64,000 nt of DNA, taken from positions 1-64,000 of the forward strand of contig NZ_WEZT01000040.1 in assembly GCF_009863985.1 (NCBI RefSeq), written 5' to 3'. Position 1 is the stretch's first letter. Each line of letters starts with the position of its first letter. The stretch comes from Furfurilactobacillus milii. GTDB taxonomy: Bacteria; Bacillota; Bacilli; Lactobacillales; Lactobacillaceae. The notes beneath the pieces were generated by a model that did no database searches, had not been told where the DNA came from, and saw only the letters and a program-made list of their open reading frames with translations. Positions 62,930-64,000 of the stretch are shown here, piece by piece. The position numbers and the translations under genes are program-made.

Positions 62930-64000
62930 ATGAGCAATGAACAGCAAATTACCGGCCAGGCAAATGGTCACAACGGTATTATTAATTATGAAGTGGACGT
63001 TTCAAATGACCATATCGACGATTTTAAGGTGTTAAAGCATTCCGAAACGCCAGGTATTTTTAATCAGGTGGTTGATACACTTAAGCAAAATATTATTACC
63101 AACCAGTCATTTGATGTTGATACGATCAGTGGTGCGACAGTGATGACAAAAGCCCTGTTAACATCGGCCAAGTCTGCGGTTAACGCGGCTGCTGTTAAGT
63201 TACATTCGGTTCCAACGAACACGGAACATCAAGATGTCGAACTAGCCGCAGATGTTGCCGTAATCGGTGGTGGTGAAGCTGGTTTGGTTGCCGCTAGTCG
63301 GGCACTCAGTTTGGGACACAAGGTGATTTTAGTCGAAAAAAACGGCTATCTTGGTGGTGCAACTATTCTTAATGGTTCTAACGTGACGGCCACTGGTTCA
63401 AAGGTTGCGGCGCGCATTTTCCCAGAACAGCAAGATTCACCGGAACAATTGCTCAATGATGTGACAAAAGAAAGTCGTAACACGAACTTGCCTGAGTTAA
63501 CTAAGTTAATGGTAAATAATATCGGTTCAGCAATCGATTTTATCAGCGACTATGCGGATCTCGAGTACCAAAAAGCTCAAACACAAACGCCCGAGCACTC
63601 TGTGGAGCGACAGATTGAGTTGCCGAGTGCTTCTAGTTTTGAATTTATAAAAAAGGTTTCAGCGGCATTTAAACAAAACGGTGGTCAAATACTTTTAGAT
63701 GCCCGCGTTGAAAATATTTTGACCGATAATGATCGTGTAACTGGTCTTGTAGCAGAAGCTAAAAATAAAACGATTACTATTCACGCACAGGCGGTTGTTT
63801 TGGCCGCAGGTGGGTATGGTGCCAATCAGAAGATGCGTGGCACTGAAAGTGAAGGCATCGACTATTATGGCCCAATGACGTCTACAGGGGATGCGTACAG
63901 TTTTAATGACAAATTGAGTTTGAAATCACACGATCTCGGTTGGTACAAAGTTTATCCACACGGTGTTGAAGTGGAGCCAGGGATTGCCAAACTGACAACG
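62930..64000 (+). CDS. FMN-bind plus FAD-binding reductase (partial, runs off window)
   Basis: At least 357 residues in frame to the right edge, no stop seen. Residues ~10-90 are an FMN-bind domain containing the flavinylation box DTISGATVMTK. From about 105 an FAD_binding_2 domain begins with VAVIGGGEAGLVAASRA and GGATILNGSNVTATG. Same class as the flavoprotein at 21.8 kb but with domains in reverse order. Cytoplasmic, no signal peptide. ATG 62930 has AAAGGAAG upstream. A probable reductase of an enoic acid, with shikimate or dehydroshikimate as candidates given the cluster (inference). Confidence 0.87.
   Translation, partial: MSNEQQITGQANGHNGIINYEVDVSNDHIDDFKVLKHSETPGIFNQVVDTLKQNIITNQSFDVDTISGATVMTKALLTSAKSAVNAAAVKLHSVPTNTEHQDVELAADVAVIGGGEAGLVAASRALSLGHKVILVEKNGYLGGATILNGSNVTATGSKVAARIFPEQQDSPEQLLNDVTKESRNTNLPELTKLMVNNIGSAIDFISDYADLEYQKAQTQTPEHSVERQIELPSASSFEFIKKVSAAFKQNGGQILLDARVENILTDNDRVTGLVAEAKNKTITIHAQAVVLAAGGYGANQKMRGTESEGIDYYGPMTSTGDAYSFNDKLSLKSHDLGWYKVYPHGVEVEPGIAKLTT

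Overview
The window reads as a chromosome segment from a plant-associated lactic acid bacterium of the Lactobacillaceae. The grounds are L-lactate dehydrogenase, a phenolic acid decarboxylase with PadR, a gallate decarboxylase set very like lpdC/lpdB/lpdD of Lactiplantibacillus plantarum, a citrate lyase cluster with a SorC-type regulator, a mucin-binding-repeat surface protein, AGGAGG-type ribosome sites, frequent TTG starts and moderate GC. The species cannot be fixed from the sequence alone. The left edge carries the last 27 codons of an IS30-family transposase.

Layout. 0-7.7 kb: LysR regulator, acetyltransferase, an altered sirtuin, DUF2252 protein, methionine aminopeptidase, aldo/keto reductase, an unrecognised protein and a MarR regulator. 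8.3-12.6 kb: ldh, fumC and a DASS-family dicarboxylate/citrate carrier. 12.9-15.0 kb: a toxin-antitoxin pair, a second aldo/keto reductase and an orphan antitoxin. 15.1-20.0 kb: citI-like regulator divergent from citCDEF. 20.5-28.3 kb: four LysR regulators, an FAD/FMN reductase and lpdC-lpdB-lpdD. 28.8-35.4 kb: ABC exporter, aldo/keto reductase, NmrA-like protein, MFS exporter and DUF1275 protein. 35.7-39.5 kb: lectin-MucBP surface protein. 39.6-45.1 kb: amino acid permease, P-type ATPase, padC-padR. 45.2-57.8 kb: a TMEM175 gene split by an amber codon, an FAD oxidase, a secreted nuclease, a second P-type ATPase, TetR, PEBP, TauE, NADH oxidase, GreA and a glycosyltransferase. 57.9-64.0 kb: a LysR-controlled cluster of aroE, MFS carrier, aroD, apbE and an FMN/FAD reductase that runs off the window.

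How the genes may work together. Citrate lyase gives oxaloacetate, and with fumarase and the DASS carrier this suggests a reductive C4 branch; malate dehydrogenase or malic enzyme is not in the window. PadC, LpdBCD and the quinate/shikimate cluster cover the acid and alicyclic parts of plant phenolics such as chlorogenic and gallic esters. Two reductases with FMN-binding domains plus ApbE suggest disposal of NADH onto organic acceptors. The terminal cluster is a candidate pathway that uses shikimate-type enoic acids as electron sinks.

The most unusual structural signal is a dispersed family of about 190-bp intergenic elements: ten copies in 64 kb, in two subfamilies (A and B). The copies differ in sequence but keep the same paired arms, and nine of the ten lie just 3' of a gene on that gene's own strand. 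A second, smaller family (C, two copies of about 120 bp) sits immediately after the stop codons of the DASS carrier and citF. Both look like structured RNA or hairpin-type mobile elements.
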